Origin: Pycnopodia helianthoides
Taxonomy: Eukaryota; Echinodermata; Asteroidea; Forcipulatida; Asteriidae
DNA: 64,000 bases
Direction: 5' to 3'
Assembly (NCBI GenBank): GCA_032158295.1
Contig: CM063246.1
Span: 4,683,371-4,747,370, forward strand
Shown here: positions 12,021-24,714 of the stretch, piece by piece
How the letters are laid out: each line of letters opens with the position of its first letter
Numbering within the stretch: the stretch's first letter is position 1
Program-made: the position numbers and the translations under genes
The notes under the pieces: generated by a model
Databases searched by the model: none
The model's input: the letters and a program-made list of their open reading frames with translations, nothing else
What the model was told of the DNA's origin: nothing

Positions 12021-12640
12021 GATGCATTTTTGTTTTGTTTCTCCAATTCTTCAGTTGGCACATGAACAAACAAAAGACTTGTTGCCATCACAAACAACGA
12101 GAATCCATTTTGACAGCTGGCTCTTCACACTGCTGCCATGAGCCGTGTGTATGGCCCAGTGTTGTTTGCTTGTTTCCCTTTGTTGTCGCGGCATGGCCAC
12201 GTCGCTAAATACAGCCCCGTCTTGAAAACAATACGTCTACGACGTCCTGCGTGTGTGTCTGGTTACGGATCTTATTGATTGGCTGGCAGGCAGGGTTGAT
12301 TGTGTAACTAAATCAAGGTCTTAGCCAATTGAATGTGCCACAGCGTCCACACTTTGGCTGCCACGCCCATCACAAATGTGGTGCGAACATGTTAAAGGCC
12401 TTGAACGGACATGCACCTCTGGGTTTGAGTAGGTGGAGTAATACACTGTTGAAAGTTCACTCAAAACCTTTTACTTGTTGTATCAGACATTCACGTCTGT
12501 TATTGCATGATTCAAAGAAGAGAAGAAAAAAACAACAAAAAACCCTCAAACAAAAAGAAATCTCCACACAAAAGTTAAAAGTGCTTTCCTTTATGCTTTA
12601 TCAAGTTATAAACCACAGGGGAAACTGACTGGGTAAATTT
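12021..12640. other. Intronic sequence, nothing recognised
   Basis: No gene or bounded repeat. An A-rich tract lies at 12515-12550. Confidence 0.5.
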
Positions 12641-12644
12641 TAAA

Positions 12645-12748
12645 ACAATTTTGGGTTGAACAAAGAAAATTGACTCGAGCGGAACTTGAACCCTCCGCCT
12701 CCAGATTAACGTCCCAGCTCTCTACCCACTGAGCTATCTAGCCCTATG
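12645..12748 (-). mobile_element. tRNA-derived SINE, good internal promoter boxes
   Basis: On the minus strand: box A TAGCTCAGTGGGTAGAG (near 12737-12721), GTTAATCTGGAGGCGGAGG, box B GGTTCAAGTTC (12692-12682), then CGCTCGAGTCAATTTTCTTT and a tail resembling other SINEs here. The cloverleaf acceptor stem does not close and the CCA-side stem is replaced by the SINE tail, so it is not a tRNA gene. Confidence 0.85.
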
Positions 12749-14537
12749 TTGGTGGTCTCTCTCTTTTTTACTTTAAATGATACATAAAGCGAAAACACAA
12801 AGTGACAGATCATTAGGGAAGCCGAATGCCTGAGTGTTGTGTACATATCACAACCAGCCTGTGAAAGTCAACCGGAAAAAAATGCCGTTCATTTCACAAG
12901 ATGGTCCAAATGCATTTTTCAAATTGTTTTCATGGCCAACGAAACGATTAAAATTTTGTGTTCGATCTTTCTATCTGCATTCTTAAGAAATGCATACAAT
13001 ACAGATAACAACGACCGTCGTTGTCTTTAGCCTCAGTCTGTTTCTCACATTAAGCGCTCCATTTACAGCGTATGACGTTTCCCTGAAATTGCCGATTGCA
13101 TCTGATGAAACTACTTTTCGAAGAAAGTTTGATTTCAGGTTGCTTGGTTACTGCTAGTTGCTATTATTTTTAAATCAACTGAAATTTCCGTCTGAAAAAA
13201 TTACTTGAAAATGTTTTATTTAGTTATTGTATGCTCTTCCCCCATTTATGTGTAATGTGTTGGGTTTTTTTTTTTTTTTTTTTTCAAGCGAACTGCTCTG
13301 TGGTCAACTACTGTATCAAGACACTTGTAAAGTTAATAGTGGCGAGTAAATGGCAACTATTTTTGGCACTATATGAATAATTTATTGCGGGGGGGGGGGG
13401 GGATAGATTCTCTCAGTAACGTTGATTCCAAAGAGGAATTTACAGGAATAGATTGATCATTATTTCAGCTTCCGTTTAACGTGTGATTCCATCATCGATC
13501 TTTGAAAGTTAAATTTTCATTTCCATTCCCTTGTTTTTACTAACACACCATACAACTATATTCTCGGAAAATTAAAATTTTGTGATCAAGTTTAATGGGG
13601 GGGGGGGGGGAACCTAAAATTCAATCAACAGAAAAATGGACTTTGTTCTGACAGGGATTTTTGTGCCTGTTTATATCAGCACTTTTACTCATTTGGGGGC
13701 GCCTTTAAATGCTATTTCTTCAACAATGACAGCATTTCAGACATAAATATTTCTCTGGAGGAGTGGTAGTGGTTATGAGCTTTGTAATACCTACAATCAA
13801 TTTGAAACTAATCAATACAAACAAATCCAAAAAATCCAATGTGTATTTAATATCAAAATACATGTATGGTTGTAATCACCTTTTCAAATTAGTTCCCACA
13901 CCCCCGAAGAACAATCTACCATAATAAAAAAAAACCTTCACCTTTCTACATAGTTATCCACCCTGAGAAGTCAGCTGGTTTTTCTGGGTACCAACCAACG
14001 CACACATCGCCCTCGTCGTCTTACTCTCGCATATTAGTCTCGATTGCTGTTAACAAAAGCGTTCGCATCGGTTAACACACACGGCTCTGCGTGGGAGACC
14101 GACCCCTTATCGCTAGTAATGACGCTGCCCTTGATGGCGTTGCAAGCTATAAACGCCAAAGGTAACACACCATTACACCCATTACTCAAGAGCTCATTAA
14201 GCAGTCTTTGATTGCGCCCTCCACACCATCCAAACCCCCCCCCCTCTTCCCCTCCAACCCCCACCCTCCTCCGCCAATTACAGCTGACGCTTTTTTTTCT
14301 CCCAGCACGATCGATTACCCCTGGAAGACACCACACCTCTTTTTGTTGTTTTGGTGCGTAGCGTTGTGTACGTCAACAAACACAGCGTGTAGGTCACACT
14401 GCTGCTATTATGTACTACATGTGATTATATACAGGTTGATATTAATATAACAGTACAACAATTAAGCAAGGTATTACAATTAAGGTATCAGCTTTAGACT
14501 AAAGTGACATTCGCATCTCTTATGACCCTTACAAACA
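12749..14537. other. Intronic sequence with homopolymer runs
   Basis: A T run (13266-13284) and two G runs (13389-13402, 13599-13610) of 12 or more bases stand out. No supported gene. A C-rich block lies near 14224-14275. Confidence 0.55.
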
Positions 14538-14853
14538 GGGCCCAATTTCATACAGCTGCCCAAGCAGAAAATGTTGCTTACAAATTTTTCTGCTCGGCAG
14601 AAATGAGCAGGGTAGCAGTCACAAATGGTTCATGTGACATGGTAGCTCGGCTGGTAACCCTATTCTGGTGAGCATTATTTCGTTGTGCTTAGCTACTTTT
14701 TGTTCTAAGCTGCTCCATAAAATTAAGCAGGACACCAGTCACAATTGGTAGATGTGGCATGGTAGCTCGGCTGGTAACCTTATTCTGGTAAGCATAACTT
14801 TGTTGTGCTAAGCAACTTATTGTGCTTAAGCAGCTCCATGAAATTGGGCCCTG
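14538..14853 (+). mobile_element. Family A tandem dimer sharing one pair of ends
   Basis: It begins GGGCCCAATTTCATACAGCT and ends CTCCATGAAATTGGGCCC, but between them the core (CAGTCACAA...TGGTAGCTCGGCTGGTAACC) occurs twice, at 14611-14665 and 14730-14785. The junction keeps part of a terminal repeat (CTGCTCCATAAAATTAAGCA). Confidence 0.85.
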
Positions 14854-15845
14854 GTGTGTGGCATTTAAAAAAAAAATTTGACAGAGCGCGCGTAAATAAT
14901 TTTCGTAACTGAGATAAAAAGTGGTTTGAAATTCAGTAGGAAAAATTGCTTTCCAATGGTGTCCGACACGTAAGAATGAAAAGATAATGGCTAAAACATG
15001 TCAAGACTTGAGGAAAAGAACACATTCAAATGTTGGAAAACTTTGTTAAGTGCATAACATCGGCCAAGACATCTGGTGACTTCACTCTCATTTTGCGGCA
15101 GCAAGTCACACATTTGTCAAGTGACGGTATTAGCAATTCTCCATTGAGCTAATTGGAGAATGGCAAAGTGAACGTGCTTGAATGACTTGGCCTGCTTCTC
15201 AATGGCCGTTGTAACCCAATCGGAAACATAATCACAAGGGTTTATTATAAATAGCTGAAGGGAAGGCTAGAGTTTGTACCTAGAGTAGACATACATTACA
15301 GGGTCAGGGAATAACACTGCACTTGATGCAGTTGCGTGCCGATGGGTTTCGGCGCTATCCATAGAGCCACGCCAAACAATGTACGAGGAGATATTAAACG
15401 TTCACAAACACGTAGTAAAAACAACGTTTAAAAACATGTCCCTCGTGCTACAAACGTGTTCCTTCTTGCATGCAGTGCAGTTGCTTCCACATCGTCTGCG
15501 AAAATGCACCCCTGTGACAAGAGAAATGGGGACGTTTGAAACGCTACGTGTACACATACGCAGGTGACGCAGACTTACGAGGTAGAATTCCAAAAGTGCG
15601 CCAGTCCAGAATTACGTTAACGATGGACATTACACCTGATTGGTCTGCTGCCACTTACCATTGCGAAGGCTCCTGTTGAACAGCGAGAATGTGAAGTGCT
15701 TCAAAGACAATGCCGGAGATCGTAACAGCTTGGGACTGGCTTTTGTTTTTAAAGGGGCTGGTTGGTACAAGTTGGTATGATACTTAAAAGTTCACCAGTT
15801 GATAGAAATGTGAGAATGTCACATGTTTCATAGAGCAACTCGTAG
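14854..15845. other. Intronic sequence, nothing recognised
   Basis: No gene. One imperfect GCTAATTGGAGAATGGC inverted motif near 15140-15160, otherwise unremarkable. Confidence 0.5.
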
Positions 15846-16345
15846 TGTCAGTGCAAATACATTGTATCACCCGAAATAGCACTAACGTTATGCGCAAGTT
15901 TGAAATTGCCAAAACGCTGTATCTCGCTTAAAATAGCCTGGATGGACACCCAAAACAACATTTACCGAGAAACAACATTTATGCATTGAGCATTTTCGAG
16001 CCAGATACAACTTTTTTTCTAAACCCACATACGACGTTTTAGCACTGACTCCAGGAACCGTGCACGAATGTTTGACTGGCTTTCAAAAGTTTCGCTAGTG
16101 ACCTGTTCCACCCAAATTTCTATTCAGCAGAATGCTTGTAAAACAATATTTTTTCGTGTCAGTGCAAGAACATCGTACCTCGATTTTGCAAAAACGTTGT
16201 ATCTCGCGCGAAAATGCTCCATGCAAAAACATTGTTTTGTATGTAAATCCAGGCTATTTTAAACAAATACAACATTTTTGACAATTTCAAACCCGCACGT
16301 AACGTAACTGCTATTTTAAGAGATGCGAGGGTAGCCGCACTGACA
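15846..16345. mobile_element. Family L long fold-back element, about 500 bp
   Basis: The ends are GTGTCAGTGC and GCACTGACAC. The arms are long and diverged: the left arm contains GTTTGAAATTGCCAAAACG and TTAAAATAGCCTGGA, the right arm their inverses. A further GCACTGAC and GTGTCAGTGC lie inside (near 16045 and 16157), so it may be a composite of two short elements. Confidence 0.75.
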
Positions 16346-16770
16346 CAACGATTTAATGCTAAACCGATGCGTAAAAAAAAATGATTTCCCTGTCTATTTT
16401 GTGTTTACATGTCCTTAAACAATGAAATGACATCCGCTGGCCTGCCCATCAACACGGCTGTATTTAGTTGGCGTTCTTGTACCGGATTACATGCACTAAC
16501 TACAGAAACGAAAACCCATCTAAATATAGATGGCTTAGGTTGCGAGAACCGGAGTACTCATGTTTCTGATGCTGTCTGGAGTCCATAAGTAGATCTTGAC
16601 TGATATTATATCTTTAGTTTTAGGCAGAGTAAATTGTTCACAATATCTACTTTTTAACAATTTTTTAACAAAGCATCCAACCAATTTGTGTAGATTCCCT
16701 CAAATTGGGACGAATCTTCTTTCTTTAAAAAAACCCAACAAAATAGCTGATAATTTATCAGGGATTTAGG

Positions 16771-17284
16771 CCTGATGCTTCTCGACAACGGGGCAATTTG
16801 CCTCCGTTGCCCCTTGGCATTGCCTTAGTGCCCCTAGAAATGTTCCATTAGAAATTTACCATTTCCACGTAGAGGTGCCCTTTAAAGGAACATTACAGAA
16901 TTGGTAAGAACAAAACTTGTAAAATATACTTTTGATCACAGATTTACATAAAACTTACACGGTCTAACGATGATGAAAGTAGAAAACATCCCTTGAAATA
17001 TTTCTGTCTGAAATGCCATATTTGATGAGAAATGAATAAACTCACTTTCCGATTGGATTTTATCGCTCAGTGAGCGTTTTATTCATTTGTTGAGTCTATA
17101 TGATTTCATGCAAATGTGTAATCGGTTTTTCACTATTTTCTCGTGACCCAGATGGCCGATCGATCTCAAACTTCTACAGGTTTGTCAGTTTATGTATAAT
17201 GGTGGATTACATAAAGTGTTTACACTGCCAGCAACTGTTTTGTTAGCAAAACCAGTTCTGTAATGTTCCTATAACAAGGAGAAA
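16771..17284 (+). mobile_element. Family E-type repeat interrupted by a family B TTAA element
   Basis: 16771-16881 begins AGGCCTGATGCTTC and resembles 61836-61957. At 16882-16885 (TTAA) a 385-bp family B element (16886-17270) is inserted. After it the duplicated target is ATAA (17271), and the host repeat resumes with CAAGGAGAAA, matching ACCAAGGAGAAATCGC of the 61836 copy. Confidence 0.8.
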
Positions 17285-17569
17285 AAAAAAAACATTGCTG
17301 AAGTAATGTAGTTTTTTAAGAAAGAGGTAATTTCTCACTAAAATATTTGAATCTGAAAAGGCTTCAGGCACGAAGCCTTTCACAGGCATTTGGAAGCACA
17401 CAATTCTATGCAACAAGGGTGTTTTTTTTTCTTTCATTATTTTCTCGCAACTTCGATGACCAATTGAGCCCAAATTTTTACAGGTTCATTATTTCATGCA
17501 TATGTTGGGATACACGAAGGTGAGGGTACTAATCGTTGACAATTTACCAAAAGTATACCCGGCCTTTAA
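17285..17569 (-). mobile_element. Family D TTAA-type MITE, truncated minus copy
   Basis: Ends AATTTACCAAAAGTATACCC followed by GGCCT and TTAA (17566-17569). The interior carries ACCAATTGAGCCCAAA and CAACAAGGGTG in inverse relative to 20480-20881. The other end is lost in the A-rich stretch at 17281-17292. Confidence 0.75.
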
Positions 17570-19006
17570 CAAAACCCAGAAGTTTGAGCCCTCAGGGAAC
17601 CCCACCCAAGGTGGATGGGATAAAGGTCTTTTGTCTGGAAACCCTAACAAGAGAACAAACTAACAACAAAACAGAAGTATGTATAACAAATATAACTACA
17701 TTTTGCATTACCGATAAGAAGAAAAAGAAGAAGAAGATGATGATGCATTTGAGAAACCCCCTAATTGAATGAAAAGACTGTGAATGCCGGTGAAATGAGA
17801 AGCCAAATAAATAAATCACAATGAAATTCAGGAGTTATCGGCAGGTTTCTAGCGGAGTGTTAGACAACCTCATGCCCCAAATTACATTACCAAAGGAAAA
17901 TGACAATGAAAAATCTAATTTATGATATCGAATTATTCCTAAGACTTCTACTGTTCATCTCTATATTATCTGCTGAGCTGTAACGGCCTGTGCAAGTCTT
18001 GCACACACTTGAATATTTGGATCTGTTCAAGTGCATGATTCGGCTTGCATCACACGTGGGTACCGAAGGCACCCCCAAAAATGTTTGAACGCACAAAATC
18101 TTACATGGTCTATGAGCCATTGAAGTACAAATTTAAAGTTCCATTTTATTGTCAGGAAATGACAATGAAATTTGCATATTGGACACTTTGAACGAGACCT
18201 AACATGTACGTAGTACATGTAGCAAATTTACAGTTCCATTTTGTGCAAGGAAATGAAAACGACATCTGCATATTGCACACGGTGCACGAGATTGTACACA
18301 TATGAAAAACATTCCTTGAAATCGATAAATGATTTGCACTAAATAATCCACTTGAATCTACTTCAAGTGAGTTTAAGTTCCACAAGCATTTGCATAAAAG
18401 ACGATCTCATTTCTAGTTTGTCCTGGCAAACGTATCTGCTGAACCAAAGTTTACTGTCACGAGCCAAATTTGTGCTTGGCAAGTTTGAGCGCCTAAGCAA
18501 CTCTACGTCATTGGCTCCTGGGGGGTTTCGACACTTGCACCCAAAAAAAGCTTGTCAAGAACCATGTACATTTGTGGTCATGACTTCCGCTTAGCTTTGG
18601 CTTTATCTGCCCGTTTGAAGCTACATACTAAAAGTGTACAGGTTCAGAAGTACCAATGTAGCCAAGCATGCTAAGCCAGAGCCTAAGCCGGAGCCTAAGC
18701 CGAAGCTTAAATCGGAGCCTAGGTCAGGGCCAAGCAGAAGTCATGCTTTTGAGAAAAAAACACACCCATGTACCTTTAGTCTTTGGAAATTAAAAGCTGA
18801 GCAGTGACTTGTGATTAAGGAAGATGTTACCAGACATTTGTAACCTCATCAGCTCTCTAAAGGCTTCAAAAAAAAAAAAGCAGCCAGGCAGAATGCAAGG
18901 TCATGTGTTTCATTCATTAACTCCTAGAAATGACAATTCCCAGGTCTGTCACATATCCGAGTAAACTTCCCAGGGTGCAAACGTCTGCTGCATCTTTCAA
19001 TGGGGG
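17570..19006. other. Intronic sequence, no gene; short degenerate repeats
   Basis: A GAA-rich tract (17716-17740) and a short degenerate array GAGCCTAAGCCG at 18678-18725 are present. The segments at 18120-18180 and 18225-18275 (AAATTTACAGTTCCATTTT-like, AGGAAATGA) form a diverged direct repeat. No exon seen. Confidence 0.5.
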
Positions 19007-19134
19007 GGCCCGTGTCCCAATAGATGGCTTTGACAGTGGCTATGGCTGGGTCACTGAAAAGGCCTATTCTTTAACGTTGTCGCTGAAGCCAGCAGCCATA
19101 GCCATAGTCGAAGTCGCTTAATTGGGACACGCCC
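19007..19134. mobile_element. Family J inverted-repeat element, copy 1
   Basis: The ends GGCCCGTGTCCCAAT and ATTGGGACACGCCC enclose an inner inverted pair, GGCTATGGCTG and CAGCCATAGCC. About 128 bp, non-coding. A related copy lies at 35459-35583. Confidence 0.75.
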
Positions 19135-20475
19135 AAAGTCTCTCAATGGGGCTCGGCAGCGGTGGCAGCAGACTAACCGAAGTACGTGCCTGCTCAGAGC
19201 TATCTTCCCTGCCTTCTTGTCTTTACCTCACACATTCAAATCAGCATGACCGAGGCGGGGCTGGTGGGCCGAAAATAGTCTGCGCCCTTAATGGTATCAA
19301 GTGAATCAGTACTCCTTAATTGCTATTTCATACGGGGAACATGACCTGGGAACATGACCAATATGGTAGCAGCTTGATAAATTTCTTGTTTTTAAAAATA
19401 TATTCACTTCCAGTGCAAGTTCATTGAAAATACACACAGGGGCCCTAACCCTTAGAAGAAATAAATACCGTTAAAAATCATGATGCACAACTATTGCATG
19501 CAGTGCACTGCATCAGAGAGAATGAGCTTCTTGGGCATCAAGCTTGTACAACCAGTGGGGGGAGTGACCCCGGCTAAAAATAGATAGCTAGGGGGTCATT
19601 CTGGGGTCGGCCTGTCCCATGACTGCTGAGAATAGCTCCGGGTGCTGTGCGACAGCTACATTATACCTGAACACACGAGGAAACAGGGATGTACATGTGT
19701 ACTCTACATTTCTATTTATGGAACTGTCTGGGGAGAGAAGGGCCTTCAGCGGGTTCACTTTTTAGGGGAAAAAGAAAGAAAGAAGTTGTTCTCTACCCCT
19801 TTATCAGGGCTCAAAATTTACACTTGACCACAGCCCCGAGGCCAGTGATTTCAGTGTCGGGGCCAGTAAACTCCTGACTGGACAAGTCTGACAGTCTTGT
19901 GTTTTTTTGTATTCAATATCTTTATGTTTTTTTTTAAATGATGTTCAAACCTTGACTTTAGATTCCGGTAAGTATCATTCAATTCTATTTTGAGTATCAA
20001 AGTCTCCTTACCCATAAGACAAACGACATCAATTTTCTCTTCTCAAAAATCAAACAAGCTAAAAAAAAGCCAAACTGTGTTGTCATTTTGATTCTGGTAT
20101 TTTCGTGTCTTTTCTCATTTTGAATCTTGTCTTGTGAAACAAACTTTAGTCCAGTAAAAAATTATGAGCTATAAGCCCTGTGGTCTTGTGAATTATTCCA
20201 CCAAATTCGAGCAGCCCCGACCACGATGAGAAAGTACAAACATTGTACATTGAAAACACAAGAGCCAGCCAGAGTGGTGTCTAGGCTGCTTTCGGGCACC
20301 CTGGAATCAATTTTGGCCTCCCGCTTAAAAAAATTTGCCAAAGACCAATATTCGCACTCGGTATGAACCAACATAATACATGAAATACCAAACCTGTGAT
20401 GCATGTAGTTAAAAAGCTTAGGAGAGGGGGATATTGGCCAATGGAGGCCACTGGGGACAAGTGGGTCTAGGAAGT
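19135..20475. other. Intronic sequence, nothing recognised
   Basis: No gene or clear repeat. A CTAAAAATAG (MEF2-like) motif lies at 19575-19584. Confidence 0.5.
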
Positions 20476-20885
20476 TTAAAGACACTGGACACCTTTGGTA
20501 ATTGTCAAAGATCAGTCTTCTCACTTGGTGTATCTCAACATATGCACAAAATAACAAACCTGTGAAAATTTGAACTCAATTGGTCGTCAAAGTTGCGAGA
20601 TAATAATGGAAGAAAAAACACCCTTGTCACACGAAGTTGTGTGCTTTCAGATGCTTGATTGCTTGATTTCGAGACCTCACGCGCGAGGTCTCAAAATCAA
20701 TTCAAATATTTTACTGAGAAATTACTTCTTTCTCAAAAACTACGTTACTTCAGAGGGAGCCGTTTCTCACAATGTTTTATACTATCAAAACTATCAACGG
20801 TACAGCTCTCCATTGCTTGTTACCAAGTAAGTTTTTATGCTAACAATTATTTTGAGTAATTACCAATAGTGTCCAGTGCCTTTAA
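20476..20885 (+). mobile_element. Family D TTAA-flanked MITE, complete copy
   Basis: A 402-bp element (20480-20881) with ends AGACACTGGACAC and GTGTCCAGTGCCT, and TTAA at 20476-20479 and 20882-20885. The interior has CGAGACCTCACGCGCGAGGT, itself a perfect short hairpin. No coding capacity. Decayed relatives lie at 10831, 17285, 4016, 59463 and 62646. Confidence 0.9.
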
Positions 20886-21039
20886 TACAGTGGGTACCAA
20901 TGTTTATAAACATGGTTGAGCCGATTAGTTTTAAAACCAAGTGATGATAAAATGTCAACCTTTTTTAAAAACATGAACACCCGACTTAAAACCTACAGCT
21001 GGCGATAGGGCCTTTTCTAACATTACCAATCCCCCTCCT

Positions 21040-21132
21040 CTAAAAGTCTTTGCCTAAATACCTCGGAGACGCACACGACATTTCCCACTTCAAACAATCT
21101 CTTAAAACACATCTTTTCAGGTTAGCCTATGA
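21040..21132 (+). pseudogene. LINE C-terminal fragment (CR1/L2-like reverse-transcriptase polyprotein end)
   Basis: A short frame reads HFKQSLKTHLFRLAYD-like, the conserved tail motif of many CR1/L2-group elements. A family K MITE at 21135 cuts it off or lies directly against it. Confidence 0.5.
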
Positions 21133-21134
21133 CG

Positions 21135-21271
21135 GGCATGCAACTGTAACTACACCAAAAAAGAGGAAATGACAAAATTTCAATGATTTTATATAGTATT
21201 TTTCAACTTTGAATGGTAAAACTGAGAATAAAAAAGAGGAAATCAACTGATCCGAGGAAAAGTTGCATGCC
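21135..21271 (+). mobile_element. Family K miniature inverted-repeat element, copy 2
   Basis: Ends GGCATGCAACT / AGTTGCATGCC as at 1235-1372. The two copies are nearly collinear. It lies against a LINE fragment. Confidence 0.8.
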
Positions 21272-21429
21272 TGCTATGAACAGTGAGAATTCTTTGATTG
21301 GCCTTGACCTGCACCTTTGAATATTTAACGGATAAAGTGTGCACTACAGAATCATTATTATTATAATTACCAACCTGAGAATAATTTATCAAATACGCAA
21401 TGTTTTCCCTCAGGATTGTTCAAAAAAGT

Positions 21430-21595
21430 GAGGGTGATCTGGACTTGAATTTCAGAAGTTTTGCCTTTGAATGCAAAATGGAAATGAGGTCATATGAATT
21501 TTTTTACTATTTTTTTTTAACTTGGTGTTTATCTTTGGTTTTAAAAACTCTACTGTGCAATCTTCAGCATTCTAAATGGATATATTTTTTTTATT
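21430..21595 (+). repeat. Family I interspersed repeat, diverged copy
   Basis: Shares ACTTGGTGTTTATCTTTGGT and ACTGTGCAATCTTCAGCATT with copies at 45165 and 63585. No inverted ends seen. Confidence 0.6.
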
Positions 21596-22310
21596 ATTAA
21601 AAAAAAAAAATATTCTGAAGATCTCCCCCACCCCCCAGCCACACCCCACTTTTTTGCGCATTGGCTGCAATCTGCACATATCGGCATGCAATTGCCACGT
21701 TAACAGCACCCAATTTGATACACCCTCTCATTTGCATGCAGAGAATTTTGAATTTTTAAATTCCGAAGCTACCTTACATCATGGAAATCACCTCCCCAAG
21801 AATATGATTTCATCTCAATTTTAATTGCGCCACGTCTAGACCCACTCCATTTTTTTTGTCATTTGCATATATTGCCTAGATACAAAATGTTCCCGCCATT
21901 TCTGAGGGGGGTTTGTAAAAACTCCCTTACATGTCGTGTGCAGGTTTTGTCTCGCTAGCGCTTTGTATACATGTAGTTGCCTCAACAACAGTGGTCGAGG
22001 ATGCCTATGATATGTAAAAAAAATTATAATAATAATAAAGCTGGACAAGATGTATGTAGTACTAGTAGTGCCTACCAAATCATAGGGGTTCGCTCGGTTT
22101 AGTCTACGCCCTATCGTGTTTGGGCGCAGTCATCTTTTGTATGGCTTCCACAGGCAGTATAAACATTTATGAATAAAACTATCGTAAAACCAATGACCTC
22201 TCTCCTGGTTTTCTGTGCAACCTAAAAACACCAAACGGTACGACATGTTTCCAGATTTGTGATCTCTGAGAAATTTGAAAGAGAGGAACAAACCAACCTG
22301 CATACAGAGT
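21596..22310. other. Intronic sequence, nothing recognised
   Basis: Low-complexity A and C runs at 21599-21645. No gene. Confidence 0.5.
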
Positions 22311-22470
22311 GTTAGCCAGAGGGGTGTCTGGGTGTCTTTTGGACGCCCTGTTTAAATTTGGACACCCTGTTTTTATCTGTCATCAACATGTATATATAAA
22401 TGTCCTTTAAGTGAGCAATTTGGACACCCAGTTTTTAAAATTTCCAGCAAATTTGAACACACTTTGACCA
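22311..22470 (+). repeat. Family G repeat, plus copy
   Basis: Contains CCAGAGGGGTGTCTGGGTGT and three TTTGGACACCCTG-like blocks. The same sequence is found in inverse at 48107-48255. Confidence 0.75.
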
Positions 22471-24340
22471 AATCCTGGCAAAAACCTTGCCTGTGAACAC
22501 ATTCAATATGGAAGACTGCAATTTTCTTTGCAATACAAAAATACAATTTCTTGTGAATAAAAACAGAATCTTTCATGCAGGAAAAAAAAACAACTTAATA
22601 TTTTTTGAGTTACCAAAACAAATGTCTCCAAAATCAGGTTAACCACACGTACAAATACACATTAACTTGTAACAAAAGTATGTGTTCCACCTACACACGG
22701 CAAAGCCCAGTGTAACACGTTATGCTGCTCTGTCATTCAAAACGCTTTCCGTACGCCTGGGATGAAAAAAAAAGACATGGTTTCTGGCACAACAAACACC
22801 TAATTAATTTGACTTGGCCATTGTAGTCTGCCAGCATGTACATGTATATCCCATTCCCCGTATATATACATGTGGCTCGGCTTGTAATTGCTTGTTCGCT
22901 CTCTTCTCTGTGCATTGCGCAGGGGGAGAGACTTCCTACCTACACAGTACACCACGGCATGCCGTAATTACATTCTGTACGGAACGGACTTCTGAATAAA
23001 TTGAAAATGTTAAATATAATTACACATGAGATTTTGTCTCTAATTTCTCTGTCGGCACACACAGGACAGATTCCTGTTGGCACTGACAGTATTGTCAGAG
23101 AATACAAATAAATACCGTAAGAGCTAGTAGAGAGAAAAAGGTACCTTAAAAAAAAAGGAGACAAAAAAAAAAGATGATTGACATTTTTCTATGCATCCTG
23201 GAAATTACAGCCGAAAATAGTGTACGCATTCAATGGCCAATTGATTGATAAGTATAACGTATACCCTACACACATGTATATCTGGGTGAATGCATGATCG
23301 CACACGCGCAGATATTTACATGCATCAAAACCATGTGCCATTTGTTTTTGTGTGTAATTAACGACAGTATTAAAATATGTCCGTCAAAAAGCCCCGGCAT
23401 GCTAGGGAAGCGCCGGGTGGTCTAAATTTCCGCACGAGGATTTTTGTGTTATTTCGACGACGACGAAGATAGCAACCAGGCTGATCGCTCCCGTTACCAA
23501 GGAGCCTGGTAATTTTATCAGGACACGCCCCATCCCTCAATAAACACAAGTCAGGTCGGCTGGTTGCCATGCCGATATTGGTCGCGCTAAAAATAGAACA
23601 GCCGCTTCCTTATTCAACCGTAAAACATGCGCTATATTAATGCATTCTTATTTTACTACACGTCTGCCCATGCAGGGCTGCATGTACTGAGCAGGTATAT
23701 TCAGGCCTGCACGCTCACAAGGGCAGCGGCTCCACGTTGAGAAGAAGAAAAAAAAGAGAAGGGAAAAAAAAAAAGAGAGAAAAAAAAAGAAGGAGAATGA
23801 AAAAAGTGGTGATAATTTATTGTAAGAATGGAAATGTTCTTTAGAGACACGCAGGAAATTGGTTCTGGCTAGTCAGTGTGCTTGTTTAGGATAAATACTA
23901 CAATATTCACTCGTATTGAATAGGTGCTTCTGTGGTTTTGCTTTTCAATTAAATTTATGATGGCAAGATGTGTTGTGAAAATTGTATTAATTGTGCCAGA
24001 ATAACCCTCAGCAGTCTGAGGGTATAACATGTCACCGTTCCTCTCCAGTTGTAAATTAAACTTTTCCACTCAGTGCTCCTGTATACAAAAATATATATAT
24101 ATTTAATGGAAAGGTACGAAAATAATCTTTCTAAGAATAAGTACTACCGTTGAGGATTATTATTATTTTTTTCTTCTCCAGGGTTATTTTTAGAATGAGT
24201 TTATTGAAGACATGTTCCATGTGGTAATGTGATTAATATTGTTACGTGATTGACATGAATATTCTGCCATGCTGAAAAGAGGCAGCGCTGGATGAATGCG
24301 GAGTGAATGGGAAAAGGGTGCATTATGCACAGGGCGAGGC
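22471..24340. other. Intronic sequence, nothing recognised
   Basis: AT-rich with an A/G tract (23738-23800) and an AT run near 24092-24104. No splice-supported frame. A CTAAAAATAG motif lies at 23588-23597. Confidence 0.5.
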
Positions 24341-24714
24341 TGGGAAAAGAAAGGAAGAATAGGGAAAAGAAAGGAAGAATAGGGAAAAAGAAAGGAAGAA
24401 TAGGGAAAAAGAAAGGAAGAATAGGGAAAAGAAAGGAAGAATAGGGAAAAGAAAGGAAGAATAGGGAAAAGAAAGGAAGAATAGGGAAAAGAAAGGAAGA
24501 ATAGGGAAAAGAAAGGAAGAATAGGGAAAAGAAAGGAAGAATAGGGAAAAGAAAGGAAGAATAGGGAAAAGAAAGGAAGAATAGGGAAAAGAAAGGAAGA
24601 ATAGGGAAAAGAAAGGAAGAATAGGGAAAAAGAAAGGAAAGAATAGGGAAAAGAAAGGAAGAATAGGGAAAAGAAAGGAAGAATAGGGAAAAGAAAGGAA
24701 GAATAGGGAAAAAA
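24341..24714. repeat. 20-bp purine minisatellite, about 19 copies
   Basis: The unit AGGGAAAAGAAAGGAAGAAT is repeated with almost no changes (a few one-base A insertions). One strand is all purine except one T per unit. The open frame on the other strand (FSLFFLSFPYS-type) is a by-product. Confidence 0.95.

Noticed and set aside
12645..12748. tRNA gene
   Set aside because: Good A and B boxes but no closing acceptor stem and a SINE tail; it is a SINE head.
14034..14336. Minus-strand 100-codon frame as an exon
   Set aside because: Glycine-rich part comes from a C run; no acceptor/donor pair fits the frame.
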